NCBI RefSeq assembly: GCF_031458115.1
Contig: NZ_JAVDXV010000002.1
Span: 682,001-746,000, forward strand
Reading direction: 5' to 3'
Source of the DNA: Pelomonas asaccharophilus_A
GTDB lineage: Bacteria; Pseudomonadota; Gammaproteobacteria; Burkholderiales; Burkholderiaceae_C
DNA length: 64,000 nucleotides
The notes beneath the pieces are model-generated. The model saw only the letters and a list, made by a program, of their open reading frames with translations. It was not told the DNA's origin and did no database searches. Position numbers and translations under genes: made by a program. Below, in pieces: positions 22,004 to 31,225 of this stretch. Positions within the stretch are counted from its first letter, which is position 1. Every line of letters starts with the position of its first letter.

Positions 22004-23317
22004 ATGATTTCGCCGATGCTGCATGCCGTGCCCAAGCCCCTGCCGAAACCGGTCCAGGGGCTCGTCCGTCCGCAGCCGGTCACGGGCCTGATCCTGACCG
22101 GTGGCGGCGCACGCGCGGCCTACCAGGTGGGTGTACTCGCGGCCATCGCGCAGTTGCGCCGCGACGCCGGCGCCACGCAGGCCAACCCGTTTCCCATCAT
22201 CAGCGGCACGTCGGCCGGCGCCATCAACGCGTCGACGCTGGCTTGCCATGCCGATGACTTCGACGGCGCCGTCGACGGCCTGGTGCATCTTTGGCAGGGA
22301 CTGCACGTCGAGAACATCTACCGCGCCGACGCGTTCGAGGCCGTGAAGAGCGGCGCGCGCTGGTTGAGCATGCTGAGCCTGGGCTGGGCCATCGCGCGCT
22401 GGACGCGCAGCCGCCCGCGCAGCCTGCTGGACAACTCGCCGCTGCGCCAGCTGCTGGGCCGCTACCTGGACATGGACCGCATCGAGACCATGCTGGACGG
22501 CGGCCACCTGCGGGCGCTGGCGCTGACCGGCTCCAGCTACACGTCGGGCCAGCACGTCACCTTCTTCCAGACCCACCACCACATCGTGCCCTGGCTGCGC
22601 GAGCAGCGCATGGCGGTGCAGGCCAGGCTGCAGCTGGGTCATTTGATGGCGTCGTCGGCTATCCCCTTCATCTTCCCGGCCGAGCCGCTGGAGCTGGAGG
22701 GCATCCCGGAATGGTTCGGCGACGGCTCCATGCGCCAGAGCGCGCCGATCTCGCCGGCCGTGCATCTGGGCGCGGAGCGCATCCTCGTCATCGGCGCGGG
22801 CCGCATGAAGGAGCCCGAGGGCCGGCGCGCCAGTGCCGACGAGGCGCACCCCAGCATGGCCCAGATCGCCGGCCATGCGCTGTCCAACATCTTCCTGGAC
22901 GCACTGTCGGTGGACGTGGAGCGGCTGCGCCGCATCAATCGCACGCTGGCGCTGCTGTCGCGCGAGACGCGCGCCGCGACCGCGCTGCGGCCCATCGAGC
23001 TGCTGGTCATCGCACCCAGCCGCCGCCTGGACGACCTGGCCGGTGAGCACCAGGCCAGCCTGCCCAAGTCCGTGCGCGCCATGCTGCGGGCCTTCGGCGT
23101 CAGCGGCAAGGGCCAGACCACCAGCGGCTCGGCGCTGATCAGCTATCTGCTGTTCGAGCCCAGCTTCGTCAACGAGCTCATCAACCTGGGCATGAGCGAC
23201 ACGCTGGCCAAGCGGGCCGAGGTGCAGCGCTTCTTCGGCTGGCCCACGCGGGCGCCGCAGATCGACCCGGCGTCGCTGCGGCGCAGCCGCTCGGCGGGGT
23301 TTGCAGCGGGCGTTTGA
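22004..23317 (+). CDS. Patatin-like phospholipase
   Basis: A 437-residue protein with the patatin fold: oxyanion glycine loop TGGGARAAYQ (32-41), nucleophile elbow GTSAG with S70, and the catalytic Asp in FGDGSMRQSAP near residue 239, completing the Ser-Asp dyad. Family members hydrolyse acyl ester bonds of phospholipids or neutral lipids. No signal peptide is visible, so it is probably cytoplasmic or peripheral to the membrane. It begins 18 bases after dnaE on the same strand and may be co-transcribed with it; its TGA abuts the ATG of the GH5 gene. Confidence 0.88.
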   Translation: MISPMLHAVPKPLPKPVQGLVRPQPVTGLILTGGGARAAYQVGVLAAIAQLRRDAGATQANPFPIISGTSAGAINASTLACHADDFDGAVDGLVHLWQGLHVENIYRADAFEAVKSGARWLSMLSLGWAIARWTRSRPRSLLDNSPLRQLLGRYLDMDRIETMLDGGHLRALALTGSSYTSGQHVTFFQTHHHIVPWLREQRMAVQARLQLGHLMASSAIPFIFPAEPLELEGIPEWFGDGSMRQSAPISPAVHLGAERILVIGAGRMKEPEGRRASADEAHPSMAQIAGHALSNIFLDALSVDVERLRRINRTLALLSRETRAATALRPIELLVIAPSRRLDDLAGEHQASLPKSVRAMLRAFGVSGKGQTTSGSALISYLLFEPSFVNELINLGMSDTLAKRAEVQRFFGWPTRAPQIDPASLRRSRSAGFAAGV

Positions 23318-24559
23318 ATGAAATCCAAAGGCAACCACAGAGGCACGGAGACACAGAGGTCTTCAGTCCGGTCCTGGTCTCTGTGTCTCCGTGCCTCTGT
23401 GGTTGCATTGCTGCATTTGCTCCCTGCTTCTCCCGCACCAGCCGCCGACATCGCCTTTTGGGACACACCCCGCCACGGTGGCAACAGCTTCAACGGCCAG
23501 CCGCCCGAAGCGGCCTATTTCCGCGCGCTGCGCGCCACCGGTGCGACCTGGGCGCGCCTGACCTTCTCCAAGTGGAAGGGCGAGGGCCGCGACTTCCTGA
23601 TCGGCAATGCGGACGACTACCGCGGCATTCCTGCGTCCGACCTGGCGCAGCTGCGCGCCGTCATGGATGCGGCGCAGGCAGCGGACATCAAGCTGGTGCT
23701 GGTGCCGCTGTCGCTGCCCGGCAACCGCTGGGTGCAGCACAACAGCGACAAGCCCGACGAGCGGCTGTGGCGAGAGCGCCGCTACTGGGACCAGTCCGCC
23801 GCGTTCTGGCGCGACCTCGCCGCGGCGGTGAAGGACCACCCGGCTTTGGCCGGCTACAACCTGCTCAATGAGCCCACGCCCGAGAAGGGCCAGGGGCTGG
23901 ACGAGCAGGCTGCGCCTGAGGCCCGGCGCGGCTGGTATGCCAGGCACGCGGGCACGACGCGCGACCTGCCGGCCTTCTACGAACACGTCATCGCGGCGCT
24001 GCGCAGCGTCGATGCCGACACGCCGCTGATGCTGGACGGCGGCTGGTACGCCCATGCCGGCAGCTTCAGCTACTGGACGCCGCTGAAGGATGCCAAGGTC
24101 CTCTACGCCTTTCACATGTACGAGCCCTACGAGGCCACCAGCGCGCCGCAGATCAAGCGCAAGCCGCAGCTGCGCTATCCGGGCGTCCAGGTTCGCTGGG
24201 CCGGCGAAGCGCGCGCCTTCGACAAGGCGGCGCTGCAGCGCTTCCTGGCTCAGCCCTTCGCCTGGGCCCAGGCCCACGGCGTGCCCGCCAACCGCCTGGT
24301 GGCCGGCGAGCTCGGCTGCGTGCGCGTGTGGGAGGACTGCGGCGCCTATCTGGCCGATGTGCTGGACACACTGAACGGCCACGGTGCGCACTGGGCCTTC
24401 TACAGCTTCCGCGAGGATGTCTGGGAGGGCATGGACTACGAGATCCCGCCGGCCTTCCCGGCTGGCCAGGTCTATGACCTGCGCGAGCAGGGCAAGGGCC
24501 GGGTGGTGCCGCTGGACAGTCCGCTGATGGGTGTCATCAGGAGCCGGATGGGCCGCTAG
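23318..24559 (+). CDS. Secreted GH5-family glycoside hydrolase
   Basis: A 413-residue cellulase-superfamily enzyme. The acid/base is E185 in YNLLNEPTP and the nucleophile E331 in VAGELGCVR; FHMYEPYE and HWAFYSFREDVWEGMDYE are further active-site strands. The substrate is a beta-glucan or mannan, not decidable from sequence. The ATG directly follows the upstream stop, and the first 30 codons lie inside a long inverted repeat, so the basic segment NHRGTETQR and part of the hydrophobic core LCLRASVVALLHLL of the signal peptide come from repeat DNA. The mature protein starts near residue 43 (after SPAPAA). The 3' end overlaps the convergent secreted protein gene by 23 bases. Confidence 0.85.
   Translation: MKSKGNHRGTETQRSSVRSWSLCLRASVVALLHLLPASPAPAADIAFWDTPRHGGNSFNGQPPEAAYFRALRATGATWARLTFSKWKGEGRDFLIGNADDYRGIPASDLAQLRAVMDAAQAADIKLVLVPLSLPGNRWVQHNSDKPDERLWRERRYWDQSAAFWRDLAAAVKDHPALAGYNLLNEPTPEKGQGLDEQAAPEARRGWYARHAGTTRDLPAFYEHVIAALRSVDADTPLMLDGGWYAHAGSFSYWTPLKDAKVLYAFHMYEPYEATSAPQIKRKPQLRYPGVQVRWAGEARAFDKAALQRFLAQPFAWAQAHGVPANRLVAGELGCVRVWEDCGAYLADVLDTLNGHGAHWAFYSFREDVWEGMDYEIPPAFPAGQVYDLREQGKGRVVPLDSPLMGVIRSRMGR
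23331..23406. repeat. Perfect 28-bp inverted repeat inside the GH5 signal peptide
   Basis: The left arm (23331-23358) starts GCAACCACAGAGGCACGGAG and the right arm (23379-23406) is its exact reverse complement, ending CTCCGTGCCTCTGTGGTTGC; the spacer is 20 bases. The motif ACCACAGAGGCAC...GTGCCTCTGTGGT is a widespread bacterial palindromic repeat whose translation gives peptides such as NHRGTETQR. Here it is in frame with a gene. Confidence 0.9.
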
Positions 24560-25313
24560 GCATTTGGGCCTGACCCGATGCCAGGCAATGCTTCAGCGAC
24601 GCGCTCAGCTCGCGGCGCACGATGCCGCGCAGGTCGTCGATCTTTCGCTCCAGCGTGAGCGCCTGCCAGGGATGCGTGCCGGGCGATCTGCCGTCGGCCA
24701 GGTAGGTCAGGCTGTCCGTCGTGCGGCGCTGGCATTGCACCTTCATCGACGGCAGCGCCACGATCACGGTGCGGAAATAGGCGTACAGGCCGAGATAACC
24801 CACGGCCTGGTCGCCCGTGTCGATGCGTCGCACGGGCGTCTCGTTGTCCACATAGAAGCCCATGCCCTCCAACCGGCCGTGGCCCAGCGTCAGTTCGGCC
24901 ATCTTCATCTCCGCGGGCGCCGACAGGGGTTCCACCAGCACCAGCATGGTCACCTTGGCACGCTCCAAAGCCTGGGCCAGCACGGGCTCGACGATCAGCT
25001 TGTCGCCGTCGACGCGCCAGGGTTGCTTCTGCACATCGGGCCGCACCGGCAGCTCGACCGGCTTCACGCCGGGGATTGCGGCGCCCAGCGCCTGCGCGGC
25101 GGTCATGACAGCGTCGTGCTGGAAGACCTCGGGCCCCAAGCGCATCGACTGCTCCACGTTGCGCTTCAGGTGCGAGCCCACCGAGGCCTCCTGCTGCACG
25201 ATGGCGATGCGGTCGCCGACGCCAATCAGGATGCCGGCGCGCAGTGGTGTTGGTTCGGAGTTGGCCTGAGCGGTGAGAGACAGCGTGGTCAGCGCAAGCA
25301 GGGGACGGAGCAT
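24537..25313 (-). CDS. Secreted protein of unknown function
   Basis: A 258-residue protein with an N-terminal signal peptide (MLRPLLALTTLSLTAQA, cleaved near residue 17). I do not recognise a family. Visible elements are repeated beta-type segments such as LRAGILIGVGDRIAIVQQEASVG and TMLVLVEPLSAPAEMKMAELTLG, and C-terminal KIDDLRGIVRRELSASLKHCLASG. It resembles secreted or periplasmic proteins of beta-sandwich type, but this is only an impression. It overlaps the GH5 3' end by 23 bases, and ends the minus-strand run that starts at the MsbA-like gene. Confidence 0.65.
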   Translation of the reverse strand: MLRPLLALTTLSLTAQANSEPTPLRAGILIGVGDRIAIVQQEASVGSHLKRNVEQSMRLGPEVFQHDAVMTAAQALGAAIPGVKPVELPVRPDVQKQPWRVDGDKLIVEPVLAQALERAKVTMLVLVEPLSAPAEMKMAELTLGHGRLEGMGFYVDNETPVRRIDTGDQAVGYLGLYAYFRTVIVALPSMKVQCQRRTTDSLTYLADGRSPGTHPWQALTLERKIDDLRGIVRRELSASLKHCLASGQAQMPSGPSGS

Positions 25314-25381
25314 GGTGTGGCGCCGGAGGAAACGTGGTTTTTGATTCCGTAGTGTCGCTGCGTTAGTTGGCGCCCGTGCCG

Positions 25382-25648
25382 CTACGGCTGACGTGAAAAT
25401 TGCGTGCCCGCGACGCGCAGCCCCGCCGCCGACAGCCGCTGCGCGGTGGCCGCCTTCACACCCGGCACGCGCTTCATCATGTCGGCCCAGTCGGCGAACG
25501 GGCGACCATCCAGCAGGCGTTGCACCAGCGATGGCCCGAGACCGGGCAGTGACTCCAGCTCGGCCCGCGTGGCGGTGTTGACCTCCACCGCGGCCTGTGC
25601 GGCGGCCGGCAGCGCAGCGGCCCACAGCAGCAGGCCGCGCCGCTTCAT
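25382..25648 (-). CDS. ComEA-like helix-hairpin-helix protein
   Basis: An 88-residue exported protein: signal peptide MKRRGLLLWAAALPAAAQAA, then two helix-hairpin-helix motifs (VNTATRAELESLPGLGPSLVQRLL and MMKRVPGVKAATAQRLSAAG). This fold binds DNA in a non-specific way and is used in the periplasm for DNA uptake during natural transformation. The gene's ATG overlaps the stop of the MsbA-like gene (TGATG), an unusual neighbour, so the coupling may be accidental. No comEC or other competence gene is near. Confidence 0.85.
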   Translation of the reverse strand: MKRRGLLLWAAALPAAAQAAVEVNTATRAELESLPGLGPSLVQRLLDGRPFADWADMMKRVPGVKAATAQRLSAAGLRVAGTQFSRQP

Positions 25649-27384
25649 CAGGCCTCGCCGGCCTGCGCCCGCACCATCGCGGCATAGGCGCCGTCGCGGG
25701 CCAGCAGTTCGGCATGCGTGCCGGTCTCCACCAGCTTGCCGGCACCCAGCACGTGGATGGCGTCGGCATCGCGGATGGTCGACAGGCGGTGCGCGATGAC
25801 GATCAGCGTCTTGCGGCCGGACCAGGCGGTCAGCGCCTGCTGCACCGCGCGCTCGCTCTCGGTGTCGAGTGCCGACGTGGCCTCGTCGAAGATCCAGATC
25901 GGCGCATCCTTGTAGAGCGCGCGCGCGATGGCCAGGCGCTGGCGCTGGCCGCCGGACAGCTTGCTGCCGTTGGCGCCCACGTTGGTTTCCACGCCGTCGG
26001 GCAGGCCTTGCACGAAGTCCCACAGGTGGGCGGCGCGCAGCACCTGCTCCAGCTTGGCGTCGTCGCGCGGCTGCGCGTAGGCGATGTTGGCGGCGACCGA
26101 GTCGTCGAACAGCACGATGTCCTGCGACACGACGGCGAACTGGCGGCGCAGCGAGGCGCGCGTCAGCGTCTCGACGTCGGCGCCGTCCAGCAGCACGCGG
26201 CCGTTGTCGGGGCGGCCGAAGCCCAGCAGCAGATGGATGATGGAACTCTTGCCGGCGCCCGAGGCGCCCACCAGCGCGGTGGTCTTGCCGGCCGGGAAGG
26301 TGAGCGTCAGGCCGTCCAGCGCCGGTTGCGCCGCGCCGGGGTAGGTCAGGCGCACCTCCTGCATCGCCAGGTCGCCGTGGGCCGGGCGGGGCAGTTCCTG
26401 CGTCCCGGCGTCCACTTCCTTGGGTGCATCCATCAGCTCGAAGCAGCCCTTGGCGATGACGGTGGCGCGCGTCAGCGGCGCGGCCAGGTCGGACAGATGG
26501 CGCAACCGCGAGGTCAGCAGCAGCAGCGCCGCGACGAACTCGGCAAAGGCCTGCACGCCGGTGCCTTCGGCGCGGGCCTGCCAAAGCGCCACACAGATGA
26601 TGAAGGACAGGCCCACGCTGGCCACCAGCTGAGACATCGGCTGCGCCAGCGCGGCGGCCGTGGCCGTCTTCAGGTTGTTGCGGCGCACCTCCTGCGACAG
26701 TGCGCCGAAGCGCTCGCGCTCGTGGGCTGCGGCGCCGAACTGCCGCACCACGCGCCAGGCGCGGGCGAGGTCGTCCACCTTGTTGACCAGCAGCAGCTGC
26801 GAGTCGTACGAACGCGTGGCCATCACCCGCATGCGCTGGTTGACCTTCTTCATGACCAGCGCCATCAGCGGCGTGACGATGAGGCTCAGCAGCGTCAGCT
26901 TCCAGTTCAGGAAGAACAGATAGCCCAGCATGGCCAGCGCCGGCAGGCCGTCGCGCAGCACGCTCATGCCCACGTCGCCCACCAGTTGCAGGATCTGCTG
27001 CGGGTCGTTGACCACCTTGCTGACGGCCGTGCCTGGCTGCATGCGCGTGTAGACCTGGGCATCCAGCCGCATCAGCGCATTGACCAGCGCCGCGCGAAAG
27101 TCCATCACGCTGCGCGTGACGGTCCAGTTGAACAGGTACTGTCCGGCGAAGCCGAACAGGCCGCGCATCAGGTACAGGCCGATCAGCGTGACCGGCACCA
27201 TCCACAGCGGGAAGGCATCCTTGGCGAAGCCCTCGCCGAAGGCATAGCCGATCAGCTTGGGGATCATGGGCTCGGTCGCGGCCGCGCCGATGTAGGCCAG
27301 CACGGTGAGCAGCGCGCCCCAGCGGTGCGGGTAGACGAACTGGCCCAGGCGGCGGGTGACGGAGACGTTGGTGTCGGGAGACAT
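25648..27384 (-). CDS. msbA: MsbA-like lipid A/lipid ABC exporter
   Basis: A 578-residue half transporter that acts as a homodimer in the inner membrane. Residues about 20-300 hold six membrane helices; the nucleotide-binding domain has Walker A GASGAGKSS, signature LSGGQRQRLAIA, Walker B WIFDEATSALD and the switch His in IVIAHRLS. MsbA flips lipid A-core to the periplasmic leaflet; assignment as MsbA rather than another lipid or peptide exporter rests on overall similarity and on the neighbouring glycosyltransferases. It is divergent from the GT4 gene with 34 bases between the two starts. Confidence 0.85.
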   Translation of the reverse strand: MSPDTNVSVTRRLGQFVYPHRWGALLTVLAYIGAAATEPMIPKLIGYAFGEGFAKDAFPLWMVPVTLIGLYLMRGLFGFAGQYLFNWTVTRSVMDFRAALVNALMRLDAQVYTRMQPGTAVSKVVNDPQQILQLVGDVGMSVLRDGLPALAMLGYLFFLNWKLTLLSLIVTPLMALVMKKVNQRMRVMATRSYDSQLLLVNKVDDLARAWRVVRQFGAAAHERERFGALSQEVRRNNLKTATAAALAQPMSQLVASVGLSFIICVALWQARAEGTGVQAFAEFVAALLLLTSRLRHLSDLAAPLTRATVIAKGCFELMDAPKEVDAGTQELPRPAHGDLAMQEVRLTYPGAAQPALDGLTLTFPAGKTTALVGASGAGKSSIIHLLLGFGRPDNGRVLLDGADVETLTRASLRRQFAVVSQDIVLFDDSVAANIAYAQPRDDAKLEQVLRAAHLWDFVQGLPDGVETNVGANGSKLSGGQRQRLAIARALYKDAPIWIFDEATSALDTESERAVQQALTAWSGRKTLIVIAHRLSTIRDADAIHVLGAGKLVETGTHAELLARDGAYAAMVRAQAGEA

Positions 27385-27418
27385 GGGGCGCGATTGTCTC
27401 TCCTACACTGCGCGCCCT

Positions 27419-28549
27419 ATGTCGACGCCGCAGCCATCCGCCGACCGCCCGAAAGTCGTCCATTTCGTGACCGGCGGCTTCTCCGGCGCGACGCAGGTGG
27501 CGGTGGACCTGTGCCTGTCCGCGCTGCACGGCGGGCCTTTCGAGCCGGTGCTGGTGCTGCGGCGCAAGCGCCAGACGCCGATGGCCCGGGTCGAGGCGCT
27601 GCGCGCCCAGGGGCTGGCGGTGCATCTCGTGTCGGGCTGGTGGTCGCATCTGCCCACCATTGCCGAGCTGGCCACGCTGCTGCGCGAGATCCGACCGCTG
27701 GCGTTGTTGGCCCATGGCTTCCCGGAGCATCTGATCGGCCGCCAGGCCGGGTTGCGAGCGGGTGTGCCCGTGCTGATGCAGGTGGAACACAACTCGCGCG
27801 AACGCTACACGCCGTGGAGTCGCTGGCTGAGCCGGCGACTGGCCGACAAGAGCGCGGCGCTGGTGGGCGTCAGCGAAGGTGTGCGGCAAAGCCTGCTGGC
27901 GCAAGGTCTGCCGGCGGACAAGACCGTCGCCATCCCCAACGGCATCGACCTGGCGCGCTTTGCCGACGCCGGCGTTGAACGCGAGGCGGGCCTGTTGATG
28001 TCGGCACGCTTCGCGCGGCAGAAGGATCACGCCACGCTGATCGACGCGATGGCCCTGCTGGCGGCGCAAGGGCAGAAGGCAATCCTGCAACTGGCGGGCA
28101 CCGGGCCGCTGCTGGCCCGCATGCAGGCCAAGGCGGCGCGCTTGAAGCTGAGCGAGCAGGTGCGCTTCCTGGGCCACCACGGCGACATGCCGGGCCTGCT
28201 GCGCTCGCAGCGCATCTACGTGCTGGCCACGCACTTCGAAGGCATGCCGCTGGCATTGGTGGAGGCGATGGCGGCCGGCTGCGCCTGCATCGCGTCGGAT
28301 GTCATCGGCGTGCGTGGCGTCATCGAGCATGAACACACAGGCCTGCTGGTGCCCGAGGGCGATTCACCCGCGCTGGCCGCAGCGATCGCGCGCCTGCTGG
28401 GTGACCCGGCGCTGGCCGCGCGGCTGGGCGCCGCGGCACGCGAGCGGGCGTTTGCCGAACACGGCGTGGCGCTGATGCGCCAGCGTTATGAGGACCTGAT
28501 CAGCCGCTGCGCCACCACTGCAGGCCGCGCAGCCAGCGCCCGCGCCTGA
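27419..28549 (+). CDS. GT4-family glycosyltransferase
   Basis: A 376-residue soluble enzyme of the GT-B fold. The N-terminal half begins VVHFVTGGFSGATQVAVDL; the donor-binding C-terminal half includes LLMSARFARQKDHATLIDAM and the EX7E-type motif THFEGMPLALVEAMAAGCACIASD. It likely adds a sugar from a nucleotide-sugar donor to lipopolysaccharide core, O-antigen or a glycolipid. I chose MSTPQPSAD over an upstream in-frame start because the latter lies within the msbA 5' end. Its 3' end overlaps the convergent GT2 gene by 50 bases. Confidence 0.88.
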   Translation: MSTPQPSADRPKVVHFVTGGFSGATQVAVDLCLSALHGGPFEPVLVLRRKRQTPMARVEALRAQGLAVHLVSGWWSHLPTIAELATLLREIRPLALLAHGFPEHLIGRQAGLRAGVPVLMQVEHNSRERYTPWSRWLSRRLADKSAALVGVSEGVRQSLLAQGLPADKTVAIPNGIDLARFADAGVEREAGLLMSARFARQKDHATLIDAMALLAAQGQKAILQLAGTGPLLARMQAKAARLKLSEQVRFLGHHGDMPGLLRSQRIYVLATHFEGMPLALVEAMAAGCACIASDVIGVRGVIEHEHTGLLVPEGDSPALAAAIARLLGDPALAARLGAAARERAFAEHGVALMRQRYEDLISRCATTAGRAASARA

Positions 28550-29474
28550 AGTAGGCCGCCAGCAGCTCGCGCCGGTTCAGCGGGCTGCTGCGCTCGAAGC
28601 GCTGCGCGTCCGTCGCCAGGCCCGTCACTGCGTCGCCGCCCAATTGCCGCCGGCGGCGCTGGGCACGCAACAGCGTGCGGGCACAGAAATGCGCGATCTC
28701 GAACTTGGCGTCGTCGCTCAGCGCTGGCAGCTCGGCGGCCAGGCCGTCCAGCGACCAGGTCCAGTCGTCCAGCCGCTTCGCGTCGAGCTGGCTCAGCAGG
28801 CTACCGCCGCGCTGGCGGTAGGCGATCCAGACCTCGGCGATGTGCACATGCCGCGGCGTGTGCAGCGCCAGGCGTGGGTAGACGGCCATGTCCTCGAACA
28901 CGCGGCCTTCGGGGAAGCGCAGCCCGGCGGGCCAGCAGGCGCGGCGAACGATCTTGCTCCAGGGGTGGAACTGGCCATGCACGAACAAGCCGCGCAGGCG
29001 CTGGCTCACGTCGTCCATGACGACACCGGCCGGGCCGTCGAAGCTGGCGATGTGGCGGTGGCGGGGCTTGATCGACGCGGTCGACGCGCCGTCGCCGCCG
29101 TTGTCATCGAATATGCGGAAGTCGCAGGTCAGCAGGTCGGGGCGGTGTTGCGCGATCAGCGCCTTCAGCCGTGGGATGACGCCGGGCTCGACCAGGTCGT
29201 CGGGATCGATGAACCAGAGATGGTCGCCACGTGCCTCGTCCAGCAGCCGGTTGCGAGCCGCGCTGACGCCGCGGTTCTCGGGCTGGCGGATCACGCGGGC
29301 TTGCGGCAGCAGCCGCTGCACCAGGGCAGCCGAGCCATCCTGCGATGCATCGTCCACGAACAGCAGCTCGACGCCGTCGTCCAGCTGTGGCTTCAGTGAC
29401 TCTATGCAAGCGCCCAGCCACGGCTCCACCCGATACATCGGGAACAGCAGGCTGAGCCAGGGCGTGTCGCTCAA
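28500..29474 (-). CDS. GT2-family glycosyltransferase
   Basis: A 324-residue enzyme with a GT-A domain: WLSLLFPMYRVEPWLGACIESL at the start, DDASQDGS for nucleotide binding, and the DXD-like WFIDPDDLVEPG at about residue 90. Acceptor and linkage cannot be read from sequence. The start is TTG, overlapping the stop of the upstream gene (TTGA), so this enzyme is the last of three translationally coupled glycosyltransferase genes. Confidence 0.88.
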   Translation of the reverse strand: MSDTPWLSLLFPMYRVEPWLGACIESLKPQLDDGVELLFVDDASQDGSAALVQRLLPQARVIRQPENRGVSAARNRLLDEARGDHLWFIDPDDLVEPGVIPRLKALIAQHRPDLLTCDFRIFDDNGGDGASTASIKPRHRHIASFDGPAGVVMDDVSQRLRGLFVHGQFHPWSKIVRRACWPAGLRFPEGRVFEDMAVYPRLALHTPRHVHIAEVWIAYRQRGGSLLSQLDAKRLDDWTWSLDGLAAELPALSDDAKFEIAHFCARTLLRAQRRRRQLGGDAVTGLATDAQRFERSSPLNRRELLAAYFRRGRWLRGLQWWRSG

Positions 29475-30418
29475 AGCGTGCGATCAAGCAGGTGGCGCAG
29501 CGCGCTGAACGGCGACACGAGGCCGCGCCGCCAGTTGCGCTCGGTGACTTCGCGGTCGCCGCCGCGCAGCTTCAGCACGGCGGGCAGCACGCGGGGGCAG
29601 GGCACCAGCGCAAGCCGCGCGTACAGGTGGCGCTTGCGCCAGCCCACGCCGGCATGCCAGGCGAAGGGGCCGTCCTCGGCACGCAGCAGCACCAGTCTGG
29701 CGAGTTGAGGCTCGCGGTCTAGCAGTTCGCTGGCGGCCACATGCATCAGCAGATAGCGCTGGAAATCTTCGGTCAAGGCCTGCACCACACGCTCGTGGCG
29801 GCCCTCATCGCGCAGACGTTGCAGCAGGCTTTCGGCGCCCTCGTCCAGCGCGCGGTCGAAGGCGGCGGCGAGGGCGGTGACGAAGCGGCCGCCGGCCACG
29901 GAGGCCATCAGCCAGTTCTCGACGATGGGGAGCTTGGGGCGGTTGGTGTAGCGGTCGATGTAGAAGCCGACATAGTCTGCGGCGCGGGCCTGGCGCGTTG
30001 CATGCAGCCAGCCGAGGTCGCGGCTCAGCAGCATGGAGGCGTCCATCCACACGCCGCCATGGCGCGCCAGCAATTGCACGCGCAGCCAGTCGGACTGGCG
30101 GTAGGCGGGCAGCGTGTCGAAGTCGGCGCGCAGCGTCGGCAGCCAGTCGCCAACCGTGCTGCGGTCCAGCACGCGCACCTGGTGGTCGGGCGCGAAGCGG
30201 CGCCAGTTGTCCAGGCAGGCCTGGATGAAGCGCGGCGCGGGCGCCTGCTGCCAGTAGGTCCAGATGATCTTGGGGATATCGTCGGCGCAGGCGGGCGCGC
30301 TCTCGCCGACGATGACGGCGCGGGTCTGCGTCGGTACCCTGGCGCGCAGCACGACGGCGAGCTCGCGCAGGAACAGGCCGGCGAGGAGGGCCATCACGCC
30401 CAGAACGACGATGTTCAT
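29471..30418 (-). CDS. Capsular-polysaccharide-type glycosyltransferase (GT32-like)
   Basis: A 315-residue protein with one N-terminal membrane helix (2-23) and a cytoplasmic GT-A-like domain. Diagnostic segments are DDIPKIIWTYWQQAPAP, the YRQSDWLRVQLLARHGG stretch, and GVWMDASMLLSRDL, the place of the sugar-binding DXD in related proteins. It belongs with capsular polysaccharide synthesis proteins. Overlaps by four bases at both ends with the adjacent glycosyltransferase genes. Confidence 0.8.
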   Translation of the reverse strand: MNIVVLGVMALLAGLFLRELAVVLRARVPTQTRAVIVGESAPACADDIPKIIWTYWQQAPAPRFIQACLDNWRRFAPDHQVRVLDRSTVGDWLPTLRADFDTLPAYRQSDWLRVQLLARHGGVWMDASMLLSRDLGWLHATRQARAADYVGFYIDRYTNRPKLPIVENWLMASVAGGRFVTALAAAFDRALDEGAESLLQRLRDEGRHERVVQALTEDFQRYLLMHVAASELLDREPQLARLVLLRAEDGPFAWHAGVGWRKRHLYARLALVPCPRVLPAVLKLRGGDREVTERNWRRGLVSPFSALRHLLDRTL

Positions 30419-31146
30419 TCGCGCCAGTGGTCAGCAATCCAGCGCGCGGGTCGCGCGTGCCGCCAGTTGCCGTTGCTGCGGCCGGCCAGCGCGTCGGGCG
30501 GGTTCATGACGCCGTGGAAGATCAGGATGCGGGCGCCATCCGGGATGAACGGGTCGCGCCAATAGCTGCTGGGCCAGGCCGGGATGCAGTGGTACTTGTA
30601 GCTGGCGCACCAGGCGTCGTCCCAGTACTTCAACTTGCCCTGGCGATGCAGCACGGCCGACAGGAAGGCCTGTTCGTTGCGGAACTCGGCCTTGGCCTTG
30701 GCCTGGTCGGCGACGAACTCGGTCAGCACGTCCTGGTGGGCGCCGAGCTCCCAGCGGTAGACCGACGAATTGCCGGTGATGCGCCAGGGGCGCTTCCAGT
30801 CATGGATGACGAGGAACTCGCCAGGCACCTCGAAGAACGGCGTGATATTGCCGACGATGACGACGTCCAGATCCAGGAACAGCGCGGTGCCGCTGAGGCC
30901 GTACTCGTTGACGAGCACCGGGCTGAAGGTGGTCAGCTTCTTCCAGCCACGCTCGGGTTCGCCGTTGGGCAGCGTCAGCTCGGGGATGGGGAAGCATTTC
31001 ACTTCGCCGCGAATGCCTTCGGTGCGGTCGGTCAGGCAGACGAACTGGAACTCGCCCTTCAGGTGCCGGCGCACCATCGCATACAGGCGGTTGACGTACT
31101 CGGGGCCGTACTTGGTGCCCCATTTCATGCAGACGATCGTTCTCAT
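30415..31146 (-). CDS. Glycosyltransferase-like protein with LDLD motif
   Basis: A 243-residue protein beginning MRTIVCMKWGTKYGPEYVN, with ALFLDLDVVIVGNITPFFE carrying the DXD needed for metal and nucleotide-sugar binding, and RNEQAFLSAVLHRQGKLKYW and ILIFHGVMNPPDAL later. This layout resembles GT8-like transferases that act on polysaccharides. The start shown follows the first methionine that opens the family-like segment; an upstream extension would read through repeat-like DNA. First of three coupled genes (ATGA overlap with the next). Confidence 0.75.
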   Translation of the reverse strand: MRTIVCMKWGTKYGPEYVNRLYAMVRRHLKGEFQFVCLTDRTEGIRGEVKCFPIPELTLPNGEPERGWKKLTTFSPVLVNEYGLSGTALFLDLDVVIVGNITPFFEVPGEFLVIHDWKRPWRITGNSSVYRWELGAHQDVLTEFVADQAKAKAEFRNEQAFLSAVLHRQGKLKYWDDAWCASYKYHCIPAWPSSYWRDPFIPDGARILIFHGVMNPPDALAGRSNGNWRHARPARWIADHWRE

Positions 31147-31225
31147 ATCGCGCGCCCGGCCGCCCGAAGAGCGATATGCGCCCTCTCGGGGGGCAGCGCC
31201 CAACGGGCGCGTGGGGGTTTCATCA
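31147..31225 (-). repeat. Intergenic hairpin sequence downstream of lapB
   Basis: A short non-coding gap with the perfect hairpin GCGCCC-AAC-GGGCGC (31196-31210) and a run of G residues. Similar sequence with CCCTCTCGGGGGGCAGCG is, as far as I recall, a common intergenic repeat in Burkholderiales. It could terminate or pause transcripts leaving lapB. Confidence 0.5.
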
